Positions 22,901 to 34,614 are shown, counted from the first letter of the stretch. The stretch is DNA of 64,000 bases from Crotalaria pallida (GCA_037953625.1 CM075649.1:88851290-88915289); one strand, 5' to 3'. Notes: generated by a model from the sequence alone, not told the origin. Numbers and translations are program-made.

Positions 22901-24322
22901 TAAGATTTAGAAATGATTAGTAATTAGAAAATGTTAATTCGGTTTTTGCCTTGATTTAAATAAGAAATTTAGTTGAACCATTTTCCTATACATGCTTGAA
23001 CGTGTGTGTTGATGTTGTGATTTAAATGGTTGTTTTCTTGAAGCCTAAGAGTGTTTTACAATAAGTGAATGATGAATGTTTTAAACTAAGAACTTAATGA
23101 TAAAAGAAAATTTATTTCTAATTTGTTTTCAAAAGAAGAAAATTGCTTTCAAAATAAATTCAATGAACGCATCGAAAACGTTTCTAACGCACGGGAAAAA
23201 TGTCTTAGTTCGAGCGACGGACGCAACGGGAAAGGAGAAAGGATAATAATCGAGAACTCTGGAGAGCTTTCGAATGATCGTCATTGAGGTGAGAGAGGGG
23301 CTTATCCTTAAGACGCCGTGGTGATTAGGTAACATATTAGGACGTCCAATCATCTCAAAGATTGGACATCCAATCTCATTTAGCGTAGTGGTGTATGTGA
23401 TAGCGCTTGTTTGATTGATTTAGCTATCCACCCAAACGACTGAGATTGGTTTATCAGAAATGATGTTATGTTTCCTGATTATTTATGCTGACTTGTGTGG
23501 TTATATTATGACTTGTTTAATTGTTAAGAAAATGTGATATTGTTGAGAATTATTTGATTATGCGTTGATAAATAAGCTATGTAAGTACCGAACTAAGAAT
23601 GCAAAGAAAAGAATAATGAATCCGAATGATGAGAATGATTTATAAGAGAAATAAAGAAGATGACTGAAATTGGAAAGAATGAGAGGAGCTGTGGATGCTG
23701 CTGAACCCGAACTAGCGAGGAAGGACATCAGTGATGCGGTTAAGTCACTATTGGCAGTGAGGACAAGGATGACGTGCTGAGCAACAATTGATTCGAAAAG
23801 TGACGAGGATGTTGATGAGCTAATGGCTTATGAGAGAAATGTTGTTGCTGACATGAGAGAAAAGATGATATGGTGGTGTTGTGATGATTCGAGTGATAAT
23901 ATATGAGCTTTAGGGGGATTAGATGCGAACGATTAGAGATCGGGTTTCATTGAAGGGATGCACCAAGGATGAACCGATCACTAGGAATAAGCCGTAATTA
24001 AAACTTTTAAAAAGATTCTAAAAGACATTGATAAAAGCGGTGAGGTATGAGTGTCGTTCCGAAGTAGTGGAGAGGAAGATACGATAGGTATCTGCGGATA
24101 CTTAGGACGAGATTGCATTAGGGGAGGACGATGACGGTGATACGTCAAGAAGTCTAGAGTATGTTTCTAGGCGGAACGAACCCCACAAGTGGCGCACTAA
24201 CGTGGTGGGGACTGGGTCTAATGTCGTGGTAAAGTTCTGCAGACCTACTAGAAACATACTATCGCCCCCTAGATTGCAAATCGAGAACAGTGAGAGGGAC
24301 TGGAGTGGGGCATTTTGTTTGC

Positions 24323-24524
24323 CACTGTGAGGCAGTGTGTTGTGATTATAATGATTATGTTATTGAGGCTGAGAGCTCCTGGCCTGGGGCCATTTGTGTG
24401 TGACAGCTGTCGTGCCCGCACGGTAAAGGTCCTGTACTCCTGTTTGCTTCCGACTAGGATGGGTGGTGTACCGAGGAGATGTAGACGTGTGTGAGCACAA
24501 TGATGTTTTTCCCCCTCATCATTG
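24323..24524 (+). other. Conserved hairpin block, solo LTR I
   Basis: H1 is CACTG-N5-CAGTG (24323-24337). H3 is TGGCC-TGG-GGCCA (24380-24392). The palindrome GACAGCTGTC lies just beyond it. H5 is CAATGATG-N11-CATCATTG (24498-24524). Paired changes in H3 relative to 4630-4644 keep base pairing. Confidence 0.68.
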
Positions 24525-25296
24525 ATGCTAACCAAATTAGATAGGACTTAAATAACTCAAATATTTCAAAGATAAGTGTAATGACATTAACGATATTATA
24601 ATGAATATGCCTCGAGTGATGGTTAAGTTTAAGAGTGGAATGGTATATGAGTACTTGTGAGGTACTTGATGAGTTGAGAATGAGGAAGAGACGAGAAGTC
24701 TCATGGTGAGGAATTTGATATCCAAGAATGTGGAAATATTAATATGAATGAACTTATGTGGTTTACGTTTATATTGGTTGGATAAGCATGTATGGTTTTG
24801 ATAATATTTGATTGCTTGTTTGATTTTAAATTACTTTGTCTTAATATTTACCTAATGTAATCCCACATAGTCGACATTGTCGTTGTAACACCATATAATT
24901 TTTACCCTTAATTCCCCCTATAATAAAATACGGACTTAAAAATTCATTTTTATTACATTAAAATCAACCGTCAAACGGACGGAGTTTTGTTTGTTTTTCG
25001 GACTAATCCAAAATTCAACTTGTGATAAACAATTTCAAATAAACAACTAATAGCCAGCAGGGCTTCAGATTATATTTTCTAAATCATATCAAGGCCCAAT
25101 GGGCTCCAAATATATCAGAGTACATACTATTCAGAGTTTTCAGCGGAAAATAGCAAGTTAGAACCTCAAAAGCCAAAACGTGATATTTTATCAAAACAAA
25201 GTGTCCTAAGCCTCACTCAAAAGTATACATTACATTTTCTTCCACAGAACAAAGGAGACTTAGGTCTATAATGTACTCTAAACCCATAACACCCTA

Positions 25297-25358
25297 CTAT
25301 CCCTGTAAGGGAAAGTACTCCTGCTCGGCCGGGGGTTGTGCCAGCTCAATCTCTGTAC
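25297..25358 (-). CDS. Micro-ORF after LTR V acceptor (ELAQPPAEQ peptide)
   Basis: Directly after the acceptor-like TTTCAG, the frame reads TEIELAQPPAEQEYFPLQG then TAG. It has no ATG of its own, so it would need splicing to an upstream exon. Equivalent peptides occur at 29923-29983, 59228-59290 and 63597-63658. Differences among them are partly synonymous (ACA/ACG, CTG/TTG, CAG/CAA). A partly similar ELAQFLAEQ stretch follows the acceptor of unrelated LTR III (51385). Function unknown; coding status is inference. Confidence 0.35.
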
Positions 25359-25607
25359 CTGAAACTGTAAGGGAGTGAGCATTGCACATGAAATAGAAAG
25401 CAGTTTCTAACTAGACATAACAACTCACTAGGTCAAACACATTTAGCAAATAAACATATATTCACAAATTGCATACCATACTCATTACAATATTTATTTC
25501 ACATTTCCATTCTCATTATTCATTTCACCACTTGTTTCCTTGTATTTATTTTTCCCCGTTTCCAAATAAATTCCCTTTTTAAACCCTTACCTTTTCCTTA
25601 TTTTTAC

Positions 25608-25855
25608 GGTGTATGTATGTCTCCACCAAATCGAAGGCCTACATACATACACCAATCACAATGTATGTCTCCACCAAATCGAAGGCCTACATACATCGCG
25701 TTCCCATTACCATACCTTGTCCAATTTTATTCCCTGTTTCCTTTATTCATTTCCTTTTATTTACGGTGTATGTATGTCTCCACCAAATCGAAGGCCTACA
25801 TACATACACCAACCACGATGTATGTATCCACCAAATCGAAGGCCTACATACATCG
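25608..25855 (-). repeat. Four long hairpins with a constant 20-base loop, LTR V
   Basis: Stems GGTGTATGTATGT/ACATACATACACC (25608-25653 and 25765-25810) alternate with shorter stems ATGTATGT or CGATGTATGT (25661-25696 and 25816-25855). Every hairpin encloses the same 20-base loop containing CACCAAATCGAAGGCC, apart from one base. The set is repeated at 30233-30480 in the other LTR. Confidence 0.85.
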
Positions 25856-25904
25856 CGTTTCCATTACCTTTACCTTATCCAATTTTATTCCCTTTTTAAA
25901 TTAT

Positions 25905-26294
25905 GTGTCCCTCAGGTCAGAGGTCAACACCCATTCATTATAATCCATTTTGTGTCCCTCAGGTCAGAGGTCAACACCCATTCATTATAATCCATTTTGT
26001 GTCCCTCAGGTCAAAGGTCAACACTCCAATACATATTTAATCCGGTGTCCCTCAGGTCAGAGGTCAACACCCAACCCATTATTTAATCCGGTGTCCCTCA
26101 GGTCAGAGGTCAACACCCATTCATTCCAATTCATATCGTGTCCCTCAGGTCAGAGGTCAACACATTTTACCATTCATATTGTGCCCCTCATATCAGAGGT
26201 CAGCATATTCATCACTTTCCATTATTCGCCACCTCAAATCAGAGGCCAACGCATTTAATCACACCACCATATTCATTACCTCACATCAGAGGCC
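25905..26294 (-). repeat. Tandem GTTGACCTCTGACCTGAGG array, LTR V 3' copy
   Basis: Six good units and several decayed ones. On the minus strand each unit reads GTGTTGACCTCTGACCTGAG followed by GGACAC. The stem CCTC-N6-GAGG persists in the decayed units while the loop varies. Open frames across it on the plus strand are by-products of the repeat. Confidence 0.85.
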
Positions 26295-27562
26295 AAAACA
26301 TACTTTCATATTCTCACATCAACAATTACATCACATTTAAACACAACCACACACATTCAACAACTAATCATTCATGCAAATTCCTCATTCACTTCCTTTC
26401 TCAGTTATCACAATCATATCCAATAGCATTCTCATTCATAGTCCAACATTTGTATTACACTTCATTTCAATTTACATATTTCACTGTCTCACATTTTCGC
26501 TTTAACACCACGTATTAAAATCATCTCTTACTTTTTCTTAAACATAATCCTCTTACTTCCATTCCCCATATTCACAAGTTCCATTAATAAGCCTTGACTT
26601 TTGTTCGCAATTAATAATACTTAACATTTAAACTCATTTAGCAATTAAATACAAATACACACATTCATCACATTTAATTGTTTCCATTCCCTTTCTTCCT
26701 ATATCAATTTATTCTCCAACACATACATATATTAGCTACAACAATTAATTATCATTTAATTCACAACCTTGCAAATAAAACCAATAATCACAGAGACCAT
26801 TTTTGTGTCAAATTCATTATCAATTACCCAATTCCTCATTTAATTCAACTTAATTAATAACCAAATTTCATTTATCAGATAATTCATTCTCATACTGTGG
26901 GGTTTCCTTTTCCTAGTCATAACACACAATCATTATGCATACTTAATTAATTAGAATTTCATATTCAATAACCTAGGGATTTATAATCTAATTTTCTCCC
27001 CTAACACATAACCCTAACAAGCATTATATACTAACTACACCCGACTCTCTAGAACAAGGCAAGCTCACTATATCCACTCCCTTACCTCAAACACTTGGAG
27101 ATAAGGTGATTTTGCTTGCTCTACACTTGAAAGCCTTGCCCCCAATTGAGTTAGAGTCCAAAGGACGAGGGAGGAACCTAATATAATAGCCATAGCAAGA
27201 AAAGATTAACATTCATGTAATGAGTCATGCCAAAACTCAAGAAAAGTGGAGCTTCCATGACTTAAGAATCAAAAACCACCATGGATGGAGGAGAGAGAAA
27301 GGGAAAACGAATTTAGAGAAAGAAAAGAGGAAATCCATGGCATTAAACACTTACTTGAAGTGAAGAACGAAGAGATTTGTTGACGGAATGAAGAAATCCC
27401 ACTTGCTCTTGGTGGATTTGATGATGGAGAATGGAACCCTAGGGGAGAGAAAGAGTGAGGTTCGAATTTGGAAGAGAAAGAACGTGTGCTGCACATTATT
27501 ATTTTCTGCATCTACAGCGTTTAATCGAGTATTACCCGATTAAATTCCCCCCTTCTTCAGGT

Positions 27563-27596
27563 CTTAATCGATTAAGCTGCAGCTTAATCGATTAAG
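27563..27596. repeat. 34-bp perfect palindrome in LTR V
   Basis: Two copies of CTTAATCGATTAAG flank CTGCAG, making a perfect palindrome. Related CGATTA elements lie just beside it (27520-27545). The other LTR has the same at 32187-32220. The solo family-V LTR carries GC-rich palindromes at this position instead. Confidence 0.9.
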
Positions 27597-27882
27597 TTGC
27601 AGTATTTTCAGCACCCCGACTTTGAACGGCCATAACGTCTTCGTTAACCGTTGGATCTTCCTCAAATTTTGACACATGCTTCCCCACATATCCTATTTCA
27701 CATCCAACGGTGGAATTTCTGTTTAGAGTTGTAAATCTTTTATTTTTAATTTCCTAATATCCTATGTTATTAATCCTAAATCAAGCCTTCAAACCACTAG
27801 TTTCAACTCCATATCATTACTTCCTTCACTTTAGGCTTGACCCATCATCAATTATACTAGGAATTAAATTTGGGATGTTACA

Positions 27883-29508
27883 ATTCTCCCCCACTTATTG
27901 GAATTTCGTCCCCGAAATTCCGTTAAGTTTAGTAAATGGAGAATCACCCCGGTGATAGGACTTGCAATTCTTACCTTTAATTCCCTTTGGTTTCTTCTGC
28001 CACTCTTTCGATATGTCTTTACCTAGACAGAATTTAAATTAGGGTAGGAAGTGCTCCCCCACATGGCTTCGACTTACCCTATTACCGCTATGCTAAAGGA
28101 TGTGGGATCGGGTGAATCCGCTTCCGATCGTCCTTCGGATAGTTGCAGGGCAGATGTTGCACTAGCTAGATACGGGAAAACTCGAAATATTTAACATTCC
28201 CAGAATAGTTTTAGAATCTTTCCCAGAATAGATACCCTGGGATCGAGGCATGCGAAGATTTTTGTAGAATAGAACGCCTTAGAGTTTATCTTCTCACCAG
28301 GATTGACTAGCACCGGTAAGGTTTAGGATCTTTCAAAACACAAGCATTCATGAACAAGAAGCACCCCAATGCTTAGTTGATTAGAGCAGACACAATTCCT
28401 ACTAAATGCCCCACAATCAACTTCTTCCATGAATCGACTAAAAAGATTAGGAAGGAAGAAGTCCACATTAGTTCCAAGATTTACCCAACTACCAAAGGTG
28501 AAGGGTACGACAACTTTCCATTGGCTAGGTCAATTATCAAGATTGTTTGGTTTTAACGCAGGGATTTTACAAATTTGGCACAACCGGCTATTTCTTATGA
28601 ATGGTTATCTAAGAAACGGGAAAAGATTCAAAGCAATTGCCAAATTGCTCAATGATTGATTTAGTTGATATGATGGTTAAGAATAACTTATGGAGAGCTG
28701 TCTTAACTCATCCAAGGGATTAGCACTTAGCTATACTACTTTGGAACAAGTAGCATATACCAAGACTTCTTTTCTTTAGAACTATTTTCTATCTACTCTC
28801 TAACTCTATATGAAGCTTTTGAACGAATGTTTCGGGGTAAGGTTGGCTTCACTTACAAGAATTATTTTCCTTGGATGTCACTTCTTTGGTTGTCTACTTT
28901 CACTTTAAAGGTTACAATGATAGCATTTATTGATAGATGCAAGAATTGAGGTGATCAATCTCATCCTCACGTCTACCAACAACACATCACTGTCGGGTTC
29001 TATCAGTAATGTCATCATTTAACAAATGCAAGGATTAGAGTGATCAATTCTAACCTTACATTACATCAAATAACAACATCCCAACATAATATTGGTTACT
29101 TGATACTAGAATTCTCAAACTGAAGAATTCCTTATAAGGTCTTTCATACGTTCTCTATAAGAACAGGATTGTATTTGGAAAGGCAAATCCAAAGTGTTTT
29201 AAACACTTCTATCCTAAAACATTACTAGTTCAATATTTAGCTAACAGAAGAGCAATCTAACTTCACAACTTCGAATTTAAAAGCACTTCGTATGGACTTG
29301 CCAAACGTTAGTTACCTGCAACTATATCAACTGCTTAGCCAGAGTGAACAGACCAATAAGACTCAAATACTAAGTAAATACATAGTACTATAATTATCTT
29401 ATTATAATCCTAAACTATTACTATGAGCATCAATTACTCGCTAGGTGTGTAATCATTTGGAGTTTGTACAACTCCATGGCCGAGGAGAAACTGCTCTGAT
29501 ACCATAAA
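27883..29508 (-). mobile_element. Interior of family-V element, no recognisable coding
   Basis: It carries the PBS (GCTCTGATACCA on the plus strand, 29493-29504) at one end and a purine tract (27883-27896) at the other. The longest frame (28429-28659, plus strand, 76 codons) has no motif. I see no gag or pol remnant. Confidence 0.75.
29493..29504 (-). other. Primer-binding site of family-V element
   Basis: TGGTATCAGAGC on the minus strand, four bases after the 5' LTR end; complementary to initiator-Met tRNA. Confidence 0.92.
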
Positions 29509-32506
29509 TGTAACACCCTATAATTTTTACCCTTAATTCCCCCTATAATAAAATACGGACTTAAAAATTCATTTTTATTACATTAAAATCAACCATCAAA
29601 CGGACGGAGTTTTGTTTGTTTTTCGGACTAATCCAAAATTCAACTTGTGATAAACAATTTCAAATAAACAACTAATAGCCAGCAGGGCTTCAGATTATAT
29701 TTTCTAAATCATATCAAGGCCCAATGGGCTCCAAATATATCAGAGTACATACTATTCAGAGTTTTCAGCGGAAAATAGCAAGTTAGAACCTCAAAAGCCA
29801 AAACGTGATATTTTATCAAAACAAAGTGTCCTAAGCCTCACTCAAAAGTATACATTACATTTTCTTCCATAGAACATAGGAGACTTAGGTCTATAATGTA
29901 CTCTAAACCCATAACACCCTACTATCCCTGTAAGGGAAAGTACTCCTGCTCGGCCGGGGGCTGTGCCAGCTCAATCTCTGTACCTGAAACTGTAAGGGAG
30001 TGAGCATTGAACATGAAATAGAAAGCAATTTCTAACTAGACATAACAACTCACTAGGTCAAACACATTTAGCAAATAAACATATATTCACAAATTGCATA
30101 CCATACTCATTACAACATTTATTTCACATTTCCATTCTCATTATTCATTTCACCACTTGTTTCCTTGTATTTATTTTTCCCCGTTTCCAAATAAATTCCC
30201 TTTTTAAACCCTTACCTTTTCCTTATTTTTACGGTGTATGTATGTCTCCACCAAATCGAAAGCCTACATACATACACCAATCACGATGTATGTCTCCACC
30301 AAATCGAAGGCCTACATACATCGCGTTCCCATTACCATACCTTGTCCAATTTTATTCCCTGTTTCCTTTATTCATTTCCTTTTATTTACGGTGTATGTAT
30401 GTCTCCACCAAATCGAAGGCCTACATACATACACCAACCACGATGTATGTCTCCACCAAATGGAAGGCCTACATACATCGCGTTTCCATTACCTTTACCT
30501 TATCCAATTTTATTCCCTTTTTAAATTATGTGTCCCTCAGGTCAGAGGTCAACACCCATTCATTATAATCCATTTTGTGTCCCTCAGGTCAGAGGTCAAC
30601 ACCCATTCATTATAATCCATTTTGTGTCCCTCAGGTCAGAGGTCAACACTCCAATACATATTTAATCCGGTGTCCCTCAGGTCAGAGGTCAACACCCAAC
30701 CCATTATTTAATCCAGTGTCCCTCAGGTCAGAGGTCAACACCCATTCATTCCAATTCATATCGTGTCCCTCAGGTCAGAGGTCAACACATTTTACCATTC
30801 ATATTGTGCCCCTCATATCAGAGGTCAGCATATTCATCACTTTCCATTATTCGCCACCTCAAATCAGAGGCCAACGCATTTAATCACACCACCATATTCA
30901 TTACCTCACATCAGAGGCCAAAACATACTTTCATATTCTCACATCAACAATTACATCACATTTAAACACAACCACACACATTCAACAACTAATCATTCAT
31001 GCAAATTCCTCATTCACTTCCTTTCTCAGTTAGCACAATCATATCCAATAGCATTCTCATTCATAGTCCAACATTTGTATTACACTTCATTTCAATTTAC
31101 ATATTTCACTGTCTCACATTTTCGCTTTAACACCACGTATTAAAATCATCTCTTACTTTTTCTTAAACATAATCCTCTTACTTCCATTTCCCATATTCAC
31201 AAGTTCCATTAATAAGCCTTGACTTTTGTTCGCAATTAATAATACTTAACATTTAAACTCATTTAGCAATTAAATACAAATACACATATTCATCACATTT
31301 AATTGTTTCCATTCCCTTTCTTCCTATATCAATTTATTCCCCAACACATACATATATTAGCTACAACAATTAATTATCATTTAATTCACAACCTTGCAAA
31401 TAAAACCAATAATCACAGAGACCATTTTTGTGTCAAATTCATTATCAATTACCCAATTCCTCATTTAATTCAACTTAATTAATAACCAAATTTCATTTAT
31501 CAGATAATTCATTCTCATACTGTGGGGTTTCCTTTTCCTAGTCATAACACACAATCATTATGCATACTTAATTAATTAGAATTTCATATTCAATAACCTA
31601 GGGATTTATAATCTAATTTTCTCCCCTAACACATAACCCTAACAAGCATTATATACTAACTAGACCCGACTCTCTAGAACAAGGCAAGCTCACTATATCC
31701 ACTCCCTTACCTCAAACACTTGGAGATAAGGTGATTTTGCTTGCTCTACACTTGAAAGCCTTGCCCCCAATTGATTTAGAGTCCAAAGGAAGAGGGAGGA
31801 ACCTAATATAATAGCCATAGCAAGAAAAGATTAACATTCATGTAATGAGTCATGCCAAAACTCAAGAAAAGTGGAGCTTCCATGACTTAAGAATCAAAAA
31901 CCACCATGGATGGAGGAGAGAGAAAGGGAAAACGAATTTAGAGAAAGAAAAGAGGAAATCCATGGCATTAAACACTTACTTGAAGTGAAGAAGGAAGAGA
32001 TTTGTTGACGGAATGAAGAAATCCCACTTGCTCTTGGTGGATTTGATGATGGAGAATGGAACCCTGGGGAGAGAAAGAGTGAGGTTCGAATTTGGAAGAG
32101 AAAGAACGTGTGCTGCACTTTATTATTTTCTGCATCTACAGCGTTTAATCGAGTATTACTCGATTAAATTCCCCCCTTCTTCAGGTCTTAATCGATTAAG
32201 CTGCAGCTTAATCGATTAAGTTGCAGTATTTTCAGCACCCCGACTTTGAACGGCCATAACTTCTTCGTTAACCGTTGGATCTTCCTCAAATTTTGACACA
32301 TGCTTCCCCACATATCCTACTTCACATCCAGCGGTGGAATTTGTGTTTAGAGTTGTAAATCTTTTATTTTTAATTTCCTAATATCCTATGTTATTAATCC
32401 TAAATCAAGCCTTCAAACCACTAGTTTCAACTCCATATCAATACTTCCTTCACTTTAGGCTTGACCTATCATCAATTATACTAGGAATTAAATTTGGGAT
32501 GTTACA
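29509..32506 (-). repeat. 5' LTR of family-V element
   Basis: It is about 99% identical to 24884-27882 and has the same internal order: palindrome at 32187-32220, donor at 31974-31979, hairpin array at 30530-30919, long hairpins at 30233-30480, acceptor at 29984 and micro-ORF at 29923-29983. Confidence 0.92.
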
Positions 32507-32571
32507 GCCGTTTTGGGTAGCTCACTCTCTCTCTCCTACATTTCTGTTATGAAAAATTGGGCGGATACTAG

Positions 32572-32775
32572 ATGGACAACATTGCAAGCTTTCAGCTGAT
32601 TAGAGAAATAGGAGCACCCCCAAGGAGAGGAGATAGCAACACTATGTCGGCCTACATGGTATTCTTTCTAAGGATCCAGCGCAGAAGGACCAAGCTAACT
32701 GGAAGGGCCTGGCCATGGGAAAGAAAGACTGATATTACACTAGACGATGCTACAGTTGAAGGCTCGAAGAGATAG
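32572..32775 (+). CDS. LTR-encoded small ORF (FQ..REIGA family), solo LTR I
   Basis: The 67-codon frame starts at an ATG directly after the acceptor-like ACTAG. It begins MDNIASFQLIREIGAPPRRG and includes a TMSAY stretch. The minus-strand ORF at 54735-54601 aligns along its first 30 or so residues (M-N-FQ-IREIGA-P-GD-TM-AY), and those at 5145 and 45358 align for their first 14. The C-terminal half is basic here, while other copies show traces of an acidic tail. No known domain. Conservation of start, acceptor and N-terminus across copies argues for past coding; function unknown. Confidence 0.5.
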   Translation: MDNIASFQLIREIGAPPRRGDSNTMSAYMVFFLRIQRRRTKLTGRAWPWERKTDITLDDATVEGSKR

Positions 32776-33190
32776 AGAAGGCGGACGAGGGACAGATTAG
32801 TACTATGAGACGAATACGTAGATAGTTCGATGACTAGAACATAGGTAATTCCCTCCTGAGTATTGTACTAAACTACAAGTTATTAGATACATAGCTCTAA
32901 TATACTGTAACCACAAACAAGTTTGCAATGCTGACATTTTGGAAACAAATAAAATGGGCCATCTTGTTTACACGATGTCTTAAAAAACGAGTTTCAAAGT
33001 GCGATGTCCCGTGACATCTCGGTTTGGAACTTGAAAGAGTTGGTACAACTTGAGAACATGAGTATGAAACTATGTTTTGAAAATGAGAGATGTTCTCAAA
33101 TTGTACATTACTCATTTAAAAAAAATGGCCCTAATTTTCACTTAAATTGATTATGGATTTCAAGTTGCCAAATCGGGGTGTTACACATGC

Positions 33191-34454
33191 CACTTGCATT
33201 ATAAGAGTTATATTGTTGAAAACTGGTGTGCTCATATGTATTTGCATTATGATCTGTCCATGATATATTTGTGATTGTAATTTTAGTCTTTATCAATTAT
33301 GTATATGTGTATACTTACTCCCTGTGCCCTGTTTAGGTGATGGCCAAATACCTAGCTTGCATCGAGATACGCCCTATACCTAGTGGCATATGGACGTATG
33401 AGGAGCACCGTGCCACTTTTGAGGGGGAGTTTGAGATCACTCTCTACCACCCTAACCCTCTGGTGCGAGTGCGACCTCGTCGATTTAGGATTCCCTTAGT
33501 CTACACTATGCATGTTCCACCTTTTTATACATATAGAGGACCACCTCCGGCTCGACCTATGCGTCGTTTTCATAGTTTTCGTTTTAGAGCTGCCACTCGT
33601 TCCCATCCTTCCTCCCATAGAGTTGTCACTGAGGAGACTCCTTCTCCTGGTCCGACTGACTTGGATAGGACTGCTTCTGCAGACCTTAGACCCAGTGGTG
33701 GGGTCTCTACACAGTCGGGCGAGGTCGAGGAGGACCCCGTGGAGGATGAGAGCGAGGAGGAGGTGCATGTTGAGCCGACTGTTTCTGCTAGAGGTGGACC
33801 CTCTTGTTCATAGGAGCCTGCATAGCGTAGATGTTTTGGATCCTAGATCCTAGGGATAGAGTTGTGGAGGATCTGAGGAGCTGCTGAGGACACGGATGAC
33901 TTTATCTAGGACTTCTATTTTGGATTTTGTTATATATATTTTATATATCTGAGAGGTCTTAGAGTGAGCTTTTATTTTATGCAGCTGGTCTGTATATGTT
34001 TCATCAAAACATGCTATCCCGAATTTTGATCACTTGCTACTGACTGTACTGATGGGGTTATGTTATGACTTATATATATATGATGTTTTCTTTACCTCAG
34101 CAGTGCCCCATAAGTATTATTTTACTTCCGCGAACTCTGATTTCTATTAAGAAAGGATTCGGCGATAAGTTTATGCTTTATATATTCAAATTCAACTCGA
34201 GAGGCAAATGGTATGTTTTAATATTAACTATGAAGAGTATTTTCTATAGTTAAGGAAATGTTATCTCGAGAGCCTTTTCGAAACTAAGATATTGTTAAGC
34301 CGAACTTTCAAAAATGGTTTATGTTCAAAAGGGTTTATGAACGAGCAAGTACTAGTTATAAAAAGGAAAAAAAAATTTCTAGCCCAAATTTTGATAGCAA
34401 GTATTCAATTATTGGAAATATTAATTATTTTCAAGTTAAAAAGAGAGCGTCACA
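33191..34454 (+). mobile_element. LTR II copy A, right part
   Basis: It resumes after the CATGC duplication and runs to GCGTCACA at 34454. It holds the acceptor GTTTAG (33331-33336) and the LTR ORF. The 3' end is AT-rich (33820-34454) with no further feature. It is followed by a piece of LTR I (34455-34614) and then the duplication junction. Confidence 0.85.
33340..33813 (+). CDS. LTR II-encoded 157-residue ORF, copy A
   Basis: The ATG at 33340 lies three bases after the acceptor-like TGTTTAG. The N-terminal 60 residues (MAKYLACIEIRPIPSGIW...) are followed by an Arg/Pro-rich middle (RVRPRRFRIP, PPPARPMRRFHSFRFR) and a Ser/Thr-Pro linker. The acidic tail (EVEEDPVEDESEEEV) runs at about residues 127-142. 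No known domain recognised. Copy B at 36783 differs by a handful of residues and was later split by the copia element. Its place just inside the LTR 3' end, after an acceptor, matches the LTR ORFs of families I and A. A nucleic-acid-binding accessory role would fit the charge pattern, but that is speculation. Confidence 0.5.
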   Translation: MAKYLACIEIRPIPSGIWTYEEHRATFEGEFEITLYHPNPLVRVRPRRFRIPLVYTMHVPPFYTYRGPPPARPMRRFHSFRFRAATRSHPSSHRVVTEETPSPGPTDLDRTASADLRPSGGVSTQSGEVEEDPVEDESEEEVHVEPTVSARGGPSCS

Positions 34455-34614
34455 ATGAGCGGTTAATGAGAAAGAGATAAATAATGAATGGAAGAAAATT
34501 AATAGCTGAGTTTGAGAAAGAATGGAAATGAAATGATGATTATCAAGGTTGCGATAAGAACTACCCGATGATGCGAACGTGAAGGTTGAAATGATGAGGA
34601 AAAAGGATGTTGAT
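34455..34614 (+). mobile_element. LTR I fragment between duplicated LTR II copies
   Basis: It matches 43830-43990, the LTR I sequence that flanks the right end of copy B. It ends in GATGGT, where it joins LTR II sequence (GGTTAGACG) through a shared GGT at 34615-34617. Confidence 0.85.

Larger units (their letters stand above)
24884..27882 (-). repeat. 3' LTR of family-V element
   Basis: On the minus strand it begins TGTAACATCCCAAATTTAAT and ends GGTGTTACA. In that direction it holds a palindrome cassette (27620-27520), a donor CAA|GTAAGT (27354), tandem CCTC-N6-GAGG hairpins (26294-25905), four long hairpins (25855-25608), an acceptor TTTCAG (25359) and a 20-residue frame (25358-25297). Confidence 0.92.
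24884..32506 (-). mobile_element. Complete non-autonomous gypsy element, family V
   Basis: Two LTRs of 2999 and 2998 bases (24884-27882 and 29509-32506) flank a 1.6-kb interior. On the minus strand the order is 5' LTR, PBS (29493-29504), interior, a purine tract of the AAGTGGGGGAGAAT type, 3' LTR. Flanks GTCGT (24879-24883) and GCCGT (32507-32511) form a target duplication with one later change. I count about 30 differences between the LTRs, roughly 1%, so the insertion is recent. No retroviral protein motif is visible inside. It sits in the solo LTR I. Confidence 0.93.
20022..33185 (+). mobile_element. Solo LTR of family I (5.5 kb) with a nested family-V element
   Basis: It starts TGTAACACCCCGTATTTTTC at 20022 and ends CGGGGTGTTACA at 33185. 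It is flanked by CATGC at 20017-20021 and 33186-33190, a perfect 5-bp target duplication. Copy B of the duplicated LTR II shows the empty site near 36630. No PBS follows and no interior remains, so this is a solo LTR left by recombination between two LTRs. It is split by the element at 24884-32506, giving pieces 20022-24883 and 32507-33185. It contains the donor CCTTG|GTAGGT (21173), the hairpin block (24323-24524) and the LTR ORF (32572). The stretch 21200-23900 is AT-rich with no other supported feature. Confidence 0.93.

Noticed and set aside
25609..26518. Overlapping plus-strand frames with repeated CPSGQRST / MYVCLHQIEG peptides (and the copies at 30234-31143)
   Set aside because: These are by-products of the hairpin repeats, open in three frames and antisense to the family-V element.
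28429..28659. 76-codon frame in the family-V interior
   Set aside because: Isolated, on the strand opposite to the element, no motif and no homologue that I recognise.
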